From: Casuarius casuarius
Taxonomy: Eukaryota > Chordata > Aves > Casuariiformes > Casuariidae
DNA length: 64,000 nucleotides
Direction of reading: 5' to 3'
NCBI GenBank assembly: GCA_003342895.1
Contig: PTFA01000011.1
Span: forward strand, 5,740,134 to 5,804,133
Part shown: positions 25,501-38,555 of the stretch, one piece after another
How the letters are laid out: each line of letters starts with the position of its first letter
Position numbering within the stretch: position 1 is the stretch's first letter
Made by a program: the position numbers and the translations under genes
Notes under the pieces: model-generated
Database searches by the model: none
Told to the model about the DNA's origin: nothing
Seen by the model: the letters and a program-made list of their open reading frames with translations, nothing else

Positions 25501-26005
25501 CTTCAAATTTCAGCAAACCTCTCTTCTTTAAGTTGACCGATGGCAGTATATTTAACACTGGCCAATATAGGTATAAACCATTTACAATGTGAAAAAAAAT
25601 CAGAAACTCCCTTCTCTTTCCTGTATTACAGCTACATTACAATGCAGTTATATGTAACAGGATGTGCTAGTGTGCACTACGCTACTGNCTCATTATTTCA
25701 TTTGTTGAAGTTATTTCTCTTTGGCATCACGTCTCAGTATCTGAATCCCCCTCAAGCTCAGAAGTGCATGCCCTATCATGTCTTATTACTTGAGTAATAC
25801 AGAAAAGATGGCTAGCCAGTGAACTTAGCAGCAGGCAACACTTCTTCCTTCCCCTTCCCTCGCATTCCACTCACAGGTTTCAGGTAATAAAAGAGTATTT
25901 TATTGTCATTTCAGGTGCAGGAATCTGCCAATATTTCAGCCATGTTGTCTTCCTTGGGGCAGTATGAGAGTAAAATATGTGAATGAAATTCATGAGTGGA
26001 ATAGA
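22561..26005. other. Intron sequence, nothing recognised
   Basis: AT-rich intron with isolated N positions at 23660, 24976, 25141 and 25688. No gene, RNA gene or transposon is supported. Confidence 0.6.
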
Positions 26006-26016
26006 GGGGGGGGGGG
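26006..26016 (+). repeat. Poly(G) run of 11
   Basis: Eleven consecutive G residues in an otherwise AT-rich intron. Such runs are error-prone in sequencing, so the length is uncertain. Confidence 0.9.
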
Positions 26017-26946
26017 TTATTTGCTGAAGTGTGCTGCAGCTGAACTGCTTCTCTACTGCAGCATGGCAGTTAGCCTTCTTAAAGAGATCATTACCTTTTA
26101 CCAGCACATACCTACAAATCTTATACAGAAACCATTGCAAATTAATATGAAAACTTGCCATAATTTTGTCTGAACTTNTTGCTAGTGTTAATAGTATAAT
26201 AAAAATCATCTGATAACATCCTATCTTTTCAGTCTGATGCATTCAAAGCATTTTACATTTATTGCCATTTCGCTATATAACCAGAGTATCATGCCGTTAT
26301 TCCTGTCCACATACAACACTCCGTACTGAAACTCAGGCACAAGTAAATGAAGGTATTTATGCAAATTTACAGTGTCAAAGGCCAGCCTAAAAATATTACA
26401 GAAAGGTCTGCAAACACTAGGTTCCTAATACCCTAATGTCAGCCTCCAGTCAAAGTAAGTTTATTCTGGCTGTGAAAGGTGATCAATTGAAATAACAATG
26501 AACACACAGTCGAAACTCCTCACATGTAATTCCTGCTCTACTATGTTCCTAGCTGTAAACAAATTCTCAGATGACATTGGATCAGTTCAATTTCTACCTC
26601 AAAATGTTAAGTACTTTGCTAAGATAACATCCTCACAACTTAACTATAGTAAATGTAACCTATATTCATAAAGTCACATGCAACACACAGCTTAGTGCAG
26701 CGGTATCTGCAACCTGTACAGCTGCATTAGCTGGGCTCAGCAGCAATAATATAAACACAGGGATGCGGCTATACCACACTGGGACCTGGGCTGATGATAT
26801 TTCTGCACAGTACTTTGCTGGGCTGCATGTCTCAATCAGTATCTCTGCAGTAGAGATAAAGATATTTTCCAAGACTTCTTGCTAAGTTTTGTCAAGTGTC
26901 AAGCAAAACAAATCTCTGTGAAGTTCCAGAAAGGAGGAGAGGAAGG

Positions 26947-26984
26947 AAAAAAAAAAGGAAGAGGAAGAGAGAGAGAGAGAGAGA
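26947..26984 (+). repeat. Purine tract ending in (GA)n
   Basis: Poly(A), GGAAGAGGAAGA and then about nine GA units end at GAATTC. It is a simple repeat. Confidence 0.92.
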
Positions 26985-29900
26985 ATTCATGTCAGTGTTA
27001 TTTTTATCCTTCTGTAAATCCACAATTTATCTGTTGCTGAGGTTGACCTGGGCTGGTTATTAGAGTTATTTATATCAAAATAAAAATCAAGATCATGACC
27101 TTTGAATTGCATATTTCCCTCACTGTGATAAATTTCCAAGCCCTTTTCTATCCACTGAATTGAACCTAATTTTAATGGCACATTGATTGTTGAACCCCTC
27201 TCCCCTCCCCCACCCAAAATAAAATAGAGAAGTGTTTTATTCCTGTGATTAATAAGATGTAACCTTCTTGTTACAGAAATCTTCTACCCTGCTGATACTG
27301 TACTACACCATTACCAAGTTGGATAATAGCTATTTGTCCAGCAAGACTAACAAGAGTACATGACAACTCATACTAGCAATTTATAAGATCGTTGATTGCC
27401 TAAATATTTGATCATTCTGTATTGTTCATTTATTGTGACATTTATTCCATTTTTGAGCAGTTATCCTGTCCTCATTATCTCTGCAAGTCATTTGGGGAGT
27501 TGTAGTCCTTCAAATAAGTTCTTTCATTGCACAGAATAAAAATTGTCTATTAACTCTATAAGCAGAATCAGAAAATAGGAATTATTCTTACTGGTACGGC
27601 AATATAATGTTTTCACTAATCACCCTACCAGAATCAATGCACCATGAAAGATTGTTTGGCATGGAGAATACACATCACAGATAAATTCAATTACTTTTCA
27701 AAGGGCAACACCATTCTTTGAAATAGCAAAGCAAAGGCAGGTCTCACAGTGACCTGACGTGAGTAGACAGAGATGACTGCTGTAGCTCTGGCACAGTTGT
27801 GTTTTATAAAACTTTTGCCAGGCACGTGCAAGTTACCTAATGTAACAATTCTGGAATTAGTGTCATTATTACAGATCTCCCTCTACTTCTCTGTATTAGA
27901 TCTGGTGAAAGTGTAGGACTAGTGAGAGCCCTTTAAAACTGACATTGGAGATCGGCACTGAACGAAACACTTTTTCAGTCCAGACATCCGTCACTAGTAT
28001 TCACATTGAGAAGTGTCTTAATTGGCAAGAAGTCCCATTGCAGTCAATTGCTAAGCAATTCTAGACTGTGCTAGTCTTCAGCACAGTAGTGTCACAGTTC
28101 GGCTCAGAGGGGTACCTCTGTTCATTCACTGATCCAATCTGAGATACCAAGTTCTCCAGTTACCTTGCATTTTCAAGGACTCATAGAGGACCACTGTTCA
28201 TACCAGCATGACGGCTCGTAGCTTTATGTACGATTTTGCCTTTCTTACTCTATGTTTGCCTAGTGCACAGAAAAGCAGAGATGGGCCATACAGTGGTACA
28301 CTTAAAAATGACAGTTATGTGAGCCTACTTAGCTCTTCATTTAGCTTCTGAGATTGGGTTCTCCTTCCTTGAGCCATAAGGAAGTGTAAAACCTACTCAT
28401 AAGACTGCACCATTTTTGCTGAGGTGGGTAAACAAGGTAGGATAAGGGCACTGCATTAATGAGTTGTAATTACATTAAGTGAGGGACAAAGAATTTTTAA
28501 GCTCTACCTAGTTTGTATCTAAGACAGAGACCTGTGTAATGCAAAGTTGCAGGGCCACCGGGGCAAACAATACATGCTTAGGAGAGGAAACTGATAGTAA
28601 ACATCACATTACTGCTTAAACTGTAAGAAGACACGACAGATGCCATCTATCAGATAAATAAATACATAAAAACCCTTACGTACTTGTAAGTTTATTCAAA
28701 ACAACTTTTTTTACTTGAAGCTATTGTCATGACTTCTAAAGTTCACATTAATTATAGGCAACACTTATTTCTCAAAAAATATCCTCCAAAACCCATCTCA
28801 GAGGTATACTAGGCTATAATATTATCATTGAACAGGAAGTTAGTGACATAAAATCCTTCATCAATAATCTTAGTGTAGTCCTGTTCTATTCCAATCCAGT
28901 TTATGCTGCTCAAAAGCTTTCTAGCTACTTTCTCCTTGAATAATGATGCTGTTTCTCCTTTTACTCAGCTCTTTTTGTGGCTGGCACACCACTTCAGAAG
29001 TGATAAATCAAGCCCTAAAATTTTATGATTATTTTTGTTGTTTCAAGATTACTTTTCACATACTATTTTCTTGTCTTATGTTTTCATTCTCTTTTCCTTT
29101 CCTGCAACACTGTACTTTATAAATGCACTTTGTGTTAGAGAGTTTTACTAGCCTGTTTTTTATGCTGTCTCTTTCTATATTCTAGTTCTTTTATTTTTTT
29201 TGTTTTCCCTTTACCTTCTTTCATGCCTTTGTATTGTTATGGTGTGTCAAAGTACACAGTAGGAGTGAAGCTCCCATGCATTCCAAGGAAGATGTCTCAA
29301 GGGTGGGGGGGGAATAGCCCCTAGCACTAGGCCATAGTCTGGGTTCCGTTCCCATTTTTTTACTGTAGTCACAAGGTAATTACTTAATTGTGCTTCTAGG
29401 ATCTCTCTGTAAGTGGAGGTGAGTATCACTTCATCAGCCTTTTCTTTTTTACATTGCAGGCTTTCTAAACCGTCTTTCCTACAGTTCTACCCAACAAAAT
29501 GATGGCCATGGCGTACACATGCTCCTAAATAAATGGTACCCTGCTATTAGAACACATCACAGTGACAGGCACATGAGGAGAGAAGATAATATGAATAACA
29601 TGAAATAGCGAATTACTCTGCATGCTTTTTGAGACACTTCCATCAAATATTAAACACATTCAAAGAATACATAACCTGTCATCTTCCTGGCTCCCCTGTC
29701 TCTTTCTCCTCACACTTTTGCATGCTCTTTCTCCCTTTATTTCAGTACTTATTTTGAAAATACAAATTCACGGCAACACTGTAGCATGTGTTTAACAAAC
29801 CGGAATTTATGCAGAATTTATGCTGCATGCTTTCCAATGTTCACCACATTTCTCCTTGCATGACACAGGAAGGTTATGGAGCAATGGGTTCAGTGCTATG

Positions 29901-30074
29901 CTGCCTACATGCAGTGTGGACATCGCGACGGCTCAGTACAGGAAGTCGACCTGTCTCCTGCTCTGTGAAAGAGAACCGGTAAACACACACTAACGCCGAG
30001 TTTCCTCTTCAGGGAGCTTTAGGTATTATTACTTTAAAAACTTGTTTCCTAAAACCATTTTCAGAATTAATGAA
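26985..30074. other. Intron sequence, nothing recognised
   Basis: AT-rich intron. No gene or transposon is supported. Confidence 0.6.
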
Positions 30075-30132
30075 AGCAACAATTACCTACTTGCCAGCTA
30101 AAAGAGGAGTTAAAATTGTTGCTTGGCAAGTA
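30075..30132 (+). repeat. Two interleaved perfect inverted repeats
   Basis: AGCAACAATT (30075-30084) is complementary to AATTGTTGCT (30114-30123), and TACTTGCCA (30088-30096) is complementary to TGGCAAGTA (30124-30132). The order is a, b, a', b', so the stems cross: as RNA this is an H-type pseudoknot layout with a 10-bp and a 9-bp perfect stem. The complementarity is directly visible; that it folds or functions is not shown. Confidence 0.85.
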
Positions 30133-32561
30133 TTTAATGAACTACTTCTCTCTCCTGTTTTTCTCCCTTCCCTCCTCCTCCTCTAAATACATTTCTGTTC
30201 TAAGCTGTCAATTAAATGACTTGTGTATATGCANCTGACCTCATGTAGATATGAAAAGAAGACCGAGTGACAAAAAAAGTTCAGTTATGTCTACCTATGA
30301 TTTCACATCTACATATAAAATAGCAAAGTTTTTATTTTTCAATAACTAACTCAGAGGTACAATTATACAAACCATATTTACTCTGGTGAATAATGAAAAA
30401 TGTGGTTTATTCAGTTTTATAGAACCAACTATTTTTATTGTTCAGCTACAGGTTTTCAAATATTATTATTTCTCTAATGATAATTATTTGTTAATATTAT
30501 GAATCTATACTTCCATCAGACTNCAAAATAACTGTGGGAGGGAAAATCCCAGTTCTCATTTTTATTTAACTTTTTTTTCAGCCTCTTCCAAGTTACTCTT
30601 AAAATGTTACAAGAGTTGACAAGTTTCCTACTTCTGATGATACTTATTCTGGTAATCTAATTAGTTCTTCCTGTTCTGTGATTGTTATGCAATTATATTA
30701 TGTCCTGAAAACAGCATGGTCTGTCAAATTATTCTTTTTCTTTGTGAAGTTTTAGTGCATTAAAAATAAGACAAAAAACATTCTCTGCAACAAAGCCATA
30801 AATCACCCCCTGCATGTTTTTTTTTATTTTCATAAAACTCTTAACAAAGAAGACCTTCAGTCTACTGGAACATATCGAGTATATGAAAATAAAACCTTGC
30901 ATCGTAACACACTATCTTTGAAATGTTCTGGGCCAATCATGTCAGATTGTTCTCATTGATTCAATCAGGCATAATTTAATCAGAAATAAATTAGACTTCC
31001 TCTATTAGAGTAAAAATAAACACTTGATTCATATTCATTCCCTTAAAATATCGCTTGTATCTGCAATCCTATAAGAATTGATAGGCTCAGCAGGCCCTCT
31101 GGTAAAGTGATGCATTTTCAGCTGATTCTATTGATATGTTTTCCTAAATCCACAATACAAAAGGTATTATGTGTGATAATGGAGGTCTTTTTGGCTGATG
31201 AACACTATGAAGACTATATGAAATGACCAGCTGATAATGTGTTTCTCACTGTAGCTATACCTCTGTATATATGCCATTAATTACTTTGTCTTGGATAGCA
31301 GTAGCTAAAATGAGAACCATTTTCTTTGGGGAAAAAAAACTGTAGCCTAAATAAAAGTTTTCCTAAAAGCAAAGTGAGTCTGACAACAGANCAGTCTGTA
31401 CAAAAGCGGTAGATGCTGCTTTGTTGGCAGCTTTCAAACTTAAACTGAATAAAGTACTAGGAAACTATACAAATAGGGAGCAAGCAATCTTGAACCAGAA
31501 TGAAGGTAATCTTCAGTGAAAAAAGAGATTCATTATCTCTTATCCAAATACTGAAACATTAAATTTATGTGGCCGAGGTCTTTACTCTCACCAAACCTGA
31601 CAAGGTCGCTCAATAACGGTGTAAGAAACCTGATTTCTCCTTTGTTCAGTCTCAGCCTAGGCTGCAGGTGGCCTAAGATCATCGAAGAAAATTATTCAAT
31701 AGTATACCTTTTCCTTGTGCCTAAGGTCTTAAAATAAGACATTACAAAACAAATAATACAATAACGAGAAAAAAAAATGGAGTCAGGAACCAATAATTGG
31801 TCTTTCACACAAATCAAAATCCTGGCTGCCTCAGGTCACGCAGAACACGGTCACAACAATCTGCAGCAGACTCCTGGATGAGCTATTACAAGCATTTACG
31901 AAACAAATGGAAAAATGAGGGACTACCTCAGGTATGATTCAAGAANATTTTGGAATCCTAGAACATCGAATACATGGCTGTCCTCTAAAGTCCTTTTGTG
32001 AAGAAACAGCCTTGGTCTATTCTATGGCAGCAAAAACCATCAAATGAATGACACACTTTGGCACTGAGCATTCAGGCTACTCAATGCCGAAAGATAGAAG
32101 AACATGAAAACGTCCATCTCAAAACATTTAAACCTTTCCCTAAGGGTTTATATAATGAGAGGTGCTATGTATCAAGCAGATGGGAGGAGGGAAATAGAGG
32201 TGGTATCTGATGCATATGTCAAATCCTCTTTCTAGCTATATAGAGCTCAAGGGCCAGAGATGCATGACATACCACTGATGAAAAAATCTCTGAAAGGCTT
32301 GATTCTGTTCTCTTCTGCAAGCTGTATAACCATGCTGTTTTAGTGCATTCAAAATTACAAGGTCTGGACATGCAATTCTTACGTACTTATAAATACCTTT
32401 GCTTCTATTTTTGCTATTAACTATTGTGACAAGTAAAAGATCTCAGAGTTCCTTTGCTCCTCATTTCCTCCTTCACCTTTATAAACACTAGAGTAAGTAG
32501 TGCAGATAGACTCCTGAAAAAAACAAAAGGCATGTGTTCTTTTACACTGCCTTTCCCCCCC
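30133..32561. other. Intron sequence, nothing recognised
   Basis: AT-rich intron with isolated N positions (30234, 30523, 31391, 31946). No gene or transposon is supported. Confidence 0.6.
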
Positions 32562-32596
32562 ACACAGATTGGGAGCTGTCACCAGCTAATCTGTGT
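32562..32596 (+). repeat. Strong hairpin, 9 + 5 bp stem
   Basis: ACACAGATT (32562-32570) pairs with AATCTGTGT (32588-32596). Inside it AGCTG (32574-32578) pairs with CAGCT (32583-32587), with a GGG bulge on one side and a TCAC loop. It is too short for a microRNA precursor of normal size. Function unknown. Confidence 0.8.
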
Positions 32597-35500
32597 ATCA
32601 ATTACAATTGCTGTTAGCTATCTTTAGATGGTTAATTTCTCTGAAGCAATGAGGAAGCAGTTTTGCACAATAGCTTTCCATCTCAGGTGCTCCCTCATAC
32701 AGAACCCTGCTCTCATTCAATATACCTATCAATCAATATATCTGTATTTCCCTATGGAAGGTGAGTGAGAAGAAAGGGCAGTGGGATTTTACATGCATGA
32801 CATTCAGCATAATATCTTGCTTATTTTAACTACTGCTGCCTAGTACTTTACCTATTCTTTGGATTAGGGCAGGAACGAAGGCAGGGCTTTTGTAGCTCCA
32901 GGAAGATACAACTGAGGTAATGCTCTCTACCTAGAGGAGCAGCTGGCTAATGGGACAAGGATTGCACCTGCTCATTGAACGGAGGGTGCTAGCAGCCTTT
33001 AATTCTTGAAGATTACAATCTAAATGACACTGCAGAAACAATATAGAGGTGGGGTGTTTTTGTTTTTTACCTATTCTTGCGGAGCATAGAGTTTGCAACA
33101 TTTTCTCACTGATACCAGCTACTCTAAAATTGTGCTTCAAAGATCTGAGGCATACATTTAGAAGGAGTTTAAGGAGGCTGATATCATCTTGAATTAAAAT
33201 CAATTTGCACTTCATGGCTCACTTGGAAAATCCCAATCTAGATTACTACAACACATACTATGCTACATTATACCCCAAGGGAAGAATATTTTATCAAAAG
33301 TGCATGCAGCTGCTCTGGGATCTCCTTGACTTTTTGCTAATCTCCAGAAGAAGTATAAAATGTAGTTTTGAGCCACACAGTTCTGAGTTGCCTAGGATGC
33401 AGATAGATGATATGATGCATCTTTCCATGCAATGTTAGGATAAGCAGAACTGCTTGAGCTGGAAAGTAGTCAGTGTAGAACAGACAAAAGTGACAGGAAA
33501 ATGTTTTGCATGAGCGGTTTTTAAATCTGCACTGTCTGTGCCTTTGACAAAATCTGCTGACTTTCCGAATGTGCTGCAACAGCCCTTCTCTGCACAGGAA
33601 GTGGTGCCATATGAGCTGGTGTCTTCATTTTGGCAATGCTGTTTGACTTGATATTTTTCACTCTCTTGTTAATCAACATCGTTGGGACTTTTTAAAAAAG
33701 CAGACCAACAGTTTAAGATATTTTCAAAGCTATCATTTCCTGAAGAAGGGTGGTTCTTTCCATATTTCAAATTAATATTGGACTGCTGGTATACCTACTA
33801 AGAAGCTAGAATACCTGAATTTACATATAGTCCAACCAGAGGGCTTTTTTTCTATACACTGTAACTTTATTTAAGCTTTAAATACTCAGATGTTAGAAAT
33901 ACACTTAAGTTCAGAGCAGAGGGCAAGTGAGGGTGCAGAGTACTAAAATGAAGGATAAAAATGAAGTATTTCTGTTTTACCTGTATTTAGAAACAAAGAC
34001 TTTCATTAACATAATGGCTGCTACTTTTTAAGGTCATAAGGAGTCATGCAAGTTTTAATGACCCATAATATAAAGATTGTTAAAATCATTCCAAAAATTC
34101 AAGTCATTGCTCCCGAGTGTGTCAGGGGCCAGCATTTTCAACTGATACACGTTTATACCATTCTCGTGATGGAAAGCATGAAGCCTTGGAAAAGCTCGTG
34201 GAGCAGTCTTCATTTTAATCAAGGTCAATTAGGAAGCAGGTGGTTTTGAGAGCTATTTATCAGTAGTGGATAAGGCCAAAGCCAGCAATGTCAGTCTTTC
34301 TAGGCGCACCATGCAAACATTTACTCATAGGGATGATACTTGTTATCACTGCATGAACACAAATATGTGCATGGAAGCCTGAAGCTCAAAAAAAACCCCT
34401 ACACAAAGATGACACCTGAGTCATAGAATCCTTCATAGTCCCAGGGCAACAGTCTTATGTCATTATTAACATAGACCTGCCTTCTTTTAGTGCATATTAA
34501 TCTTGAAAGTGACAACAGTCATCACATTTATAACAAAATAATGCAATAAAAATGGAACAAACTATAAAAATCATTCAGCTAATCTGTGAAATAATAGAAT
34601 TAGAGCAACCAATTCAAATTTGAGTAGTAAACTTTTCGAATACCTTGTAAGCTATGTTACCTTCCTGTATCCACTTTAGTAAGGCTTATTGACAAATCTT
34701 AAGGAAAAAATATACTGTAAATAAATAAAATGATCCTTTTAATAATGCAGCTTTTATTCACTTAAAATAATAATGAATGTAAAAACGTTATTCTGTTTTA
34801 CTGGAATATTGTCGTAGTAACTCATTCACTAGACAAGAGAAACCTTATTCTCTTTAAATTTTTGATATAAAATGTGAATGAGTGTTCTGTAAGCAGAAAG
34901 GCATAAGAAGTGAAGATGAAGTTTCTTTTGACACCTTTTTCTAAGGAAAGAATGAGCACAGAGTGAAAAATACATAAACAACACTGTATTTTGTTCTTAT
35001 TTGNGCTGATAATAAAGAGTGAAATTCAGAATTCAAAAAGCATAATTGAAAATGGGCCAAGATTTTGAAAGCTAAGCTCTCTTCAGGACTAGGATAGAAG
35101 CAGGTAAATCTATTGAATTTGATGGATATCCCATCACTTGCCAGTAGCTGATGACTCTGCCCAAAGAACTACTTTAAAGCTGGAATTTAATCATAACATT
35201 TTCACAGTACATAAAGGGTCATTTGGGGCTCTTTCTCTTCTGTAAAAATTGATATTTAATTTCATAAAATGCATTGAAAGTATTAAAAATTATTTACGTT
35301 ATTTAAATGAATACATTATAAAACTGATAAAATCAATTGCATAAATTTATGAAAATTAATATTATTTTAATATAATATCTAGCTTGACCTATACANTTCA
35401 CTTAGTAACTTTTGTTATCAATCATCAGAGACTGTAAAATGGCAATGAAACCTAAGGCAACGGGGGTTTTCACACTGCAATAACTGTCTTCCACTGTAAA

Positions 35501-37775
35501 AGAGGAAGAGATGGAGATGAAATAGCTTATGAGCTCAGGAAAATATTGGAACCCAGTCCTACAATGGAGTGAACGCTTACATGACACACCGAATCCTCAA
35601 TTCCGAATGTCTTCATGAAATCTGAGAGTTCACCATCTACCAGTCTTGGATTGGGGAAGGAACAAAGTATCATGTGATATACTTAGTTTTTATTAAGGGT
35701 TGACAAAATGAGAAATGGCAGCAAGAGTACCAGTAAAGAAAACAAATCCTGAATACTGCTACTGTGCATCAGAATAGACTGCAAATATGACCATAATTTG
35801 GATATTTAAAATGTAGCCCAAGGCATAAACCCACATGGAGTTTTCATTATCACATATTTTAAAGGTAATCAAATATTACTGTCAATAAGTTTAAGAAAAC
35901 TGTAAAGTTGAGTTGAAAAGACAGGTAAGCCTCTCTAAACCATTCAGGAAAACACCCTTACAGTGATTAACACTTTTAGAGACAGAAACTCTTGTTAGTT
36001 GTAGCTAGTATTGGTGGAGTTTAACAAGGTCACAGTCTACTGACGGCAGCAGCTGGGAGGAGATTTCTCTTTTTAACTGTTTCTGCTTTTAATCAGAGCC
36101 TGTGATTTTAATTGTGGCAGCATATCAAATAACAGACAATGAGAAAAAAGAAAAGTAAATACTACAAAGGACCCACAGACCTGAATGAAGTGGGCAGGTT
36201 TGTTAAACCTTTCCGTAGAAGAAGTCAGTGTCAGGCATTATTTTATGCACGCTGCATTCAAGCCCAGGCAGCCTGCCCACGTTACTGTACAAGCCCACAC
36301 CAGGACCACAATCTCCTTTAAGACTTGATTCTTCTGAAAGTAACAGTAGTAAAAGCAAGTCCATTAGGTATTGCTGACATGACTGGGAGGACCCAATGCT
36401 GAAACTGTTGAAGAAGAGAGCCTTTAAAGAAAGCCTGCTCTACCTACATTACCTTCTCAATAACAGCTTTTAAGACAGATGCTGCTATAGTCATCCTAAT
36501 GCAACAAACACACTGAGCATGAACTCTGCCCCCTCCTGTTTCTGGCTGCCATAGGTGGCCAAATCTTGCTGCTTTTTATCACTAGCCATTCTAAAACTAG
36601 TATGTTCGTCTTTCGGGCTTGATTGCCAAATGAGAAATTGGTAAGTATCTCTGGCTCTGGCTTCAGTCCTATCCCATTTCATCCATCTTGTGTCACCTCA
36701 TCATAATGCTGTGTTAGGATCATGTCAAAATATTTTAACATTAAGATCCTTTTATGACTAGTCCCTACAGACATCCTTAACCTAGGAATCACTAGTATTT
36801 GTCTCATCTCCATTCATCCCATTTTCAACACCTATCTCACAACCTGAGCATCTTCCATCACAAATATATTTGCATTTTTATTCATGTCAGCTTATTCTTC
36901 CCAACATCACTCATCAAGCTGTTTCCTTTGTCTTATTCAAAGTCCTCTTAAAATTCAAATCTGCAAAGTATCTTTGATGAAAAAGGGAAGTTGTTGTCAA
37001 CATATGGAAACAAAAAACACAAGACATGTTTGAACTTACCAAAACACCCATGGTTTTATTACTGATAATTTTACCTTCTGCCTGTGATTGTCTATACCCT
37101 AACCTGCTAAGGGCCCCACGAATAATATGCACCCACAAAAAGCAGCCAAAATCATCAGGTGTTCATGCTACCACAGTATCCTGATCTCACAGAAGTCACT
37201 GAGGTTTTAATTCGTTTCTGACCACAGACATAGCCATGTTATGCCATATTAAGCTCATCCATGAAGCACCACAGAATATGAACAACATTTACTTGCTTGT
37301 TTTATACTCTACATTACTCATCACATAACTAAAACATACTGGTTTAGAGGAGGGATACCACTGGATCTCTTTCAAATAAAGTGTATCTAAATTTTTTCTA
37401 ATACAGAGAAGCAGTGCAGCAGTGAAAGACTAAGAGCTACAAGTAATCACAGATTGCAGCCGTCAAAATGTAAACTGCAAGAACTGGCCAGAGGCTGGCA
37501 ATTGTTGCTACCACAGTTTTGGCTGAATGAGCTATAATTTGACCCTAAAGCACCTGTCTGGCCAAAACATATCAAAGAATAGATGACAACAGCTATTTCA
37601 GCAGTATTTGCAGAGACAAGAGCACATCAAGAGTCAATAGCGAAAGTAATAAAAAAGGCTAAACTTTCCATTACAAATAAAAACCAGGAAAACCTTGCTG
37701 ATCCTGTTTGTACAAGATATGTGTGCAATGCCAAGGTTTAGAAGTGGAGGGGAAAAATAAACTCCCCTTTTGATT
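32597..37775. other. Intron sequence, nothing recognised
   Basis: AT-rich intron, most extreme around 34500-35400. No gene or transposon is supported. Confidence 0.6.
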
Positions 37776-38555
37776 ATGACTGATCAAAGTAAAAAGTCTA
37801 CCACTATAACCCCCACAAATGGCCTTCATGAAAATACGCACAACTTTGTTTTTATAAAATCTTTTGCCACTATATTTACAGTTTCTTTGAGTATTTCTTA
37901 TCTCATGTTATCACTCGTCTCAAAAGCATGCTGGAAAAAACCTAGAAACCCAGCTATGAAAGAGCTCTTTCAAAAGCTTATTTGGAATGATAATGCTCCA
38001 AGGACAGGGGGTGCACTACAATCTGGACATCCCCTAGTGTTGTCTACTGGATACACAGAACACACTAGACTTTGCTCGCTCTCAAGTCTGTACTTCACCA
38101 AGCTGTTTCAACACAGGTTGAAAGTCAAGACAGCTGCTTGTATGCTTGAACCAATTATTCCCCAAATCCTAAATATATTTAGCCAAAGTAAAACACTAGA
38201 TCAAAAATGTTTATACCTGCATATATATGTTTCAAATAAAACAAATGAGAAAAATCCCCACCCCACTTCCTTTCCAGTTGTTGTCCTCTTTGCTTTTGAG
38301 GAAAACATCAAAATAATAATTCCCAATTATAAAATATATGCCCTGAGCATTCAACTACTGCTTGATTCATTTCCATCACATAACATCAGTTTATTCCATA
38401 AACTGGTTGGCTTGCATGTGACCTGCAGATTGTTTTTTGCCCTGGGAAAATATTTTTCTTACAGTCAAGTCTACAGTGCATTTGTAAAAGGGAACATTGG
38501 TCTAATATATTTTTATATGTATATATATAAAGAAAAAAAAATCTCTGACATTTAA
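37776..38555 (+). CDS. Unusually long unassigned open frame (259 codons)
   Basis: From the ATG at 37776 the frame stays open for 259 codons to a TAA at 38553. This is far longer than any other frame in the window apart from one near 50.4 kb. I do not recognise the protein. It starts MTDQSKKSTTITPTNGLHE, has an aliphatic stretch near residues 27-45 (FATIFTVSLSISYLMLSL) that could pass for a membrane segment, and further hydrophobic stretches, and ends ...YMYIYKEKKISDI. It has no domain motif known to me, and the amino-acid mix (rich in Ser, Leu, Ile, Lys, Phe) is that of translated AT-rich DNA. There is no visible promoter, CpG island or exon context, and it is antisense to CADM2. Most likely it is non-coding, or a remnant, but the length is statistically surprising. 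Confidence 0.12.
   Translation: MTDQSKKSTTITPTNGLHENTHNFVFIKSFATIFTVSLSISYLMLSLVSKACWKKPRNPAMKELFQKLIWNDNAPRTGGALQSGHPLVLSTGYTEHTRLCSLSSLYFTKLFQHRLKVKTAACMLEPIIPQILNIFSQSKTLDQKCLYLHIYVSNKTNEKNPHPTSFPVVVLFAFEENIKIIIPNYKIYALSIQLLLDSFPSHNISLFHKLVGLHVTCRLFFALGKYFSYSQVYSAFVKGNIGLIYFYMYIYKEKKISDI

Noticed and set aside
25880..26242. 120-codon minus-strand open frame containing an N
   Set aside because: It crosses a poly(G) run and an ambiguous base, has no domain, and its length is within chance for this much AT-rich DNA.
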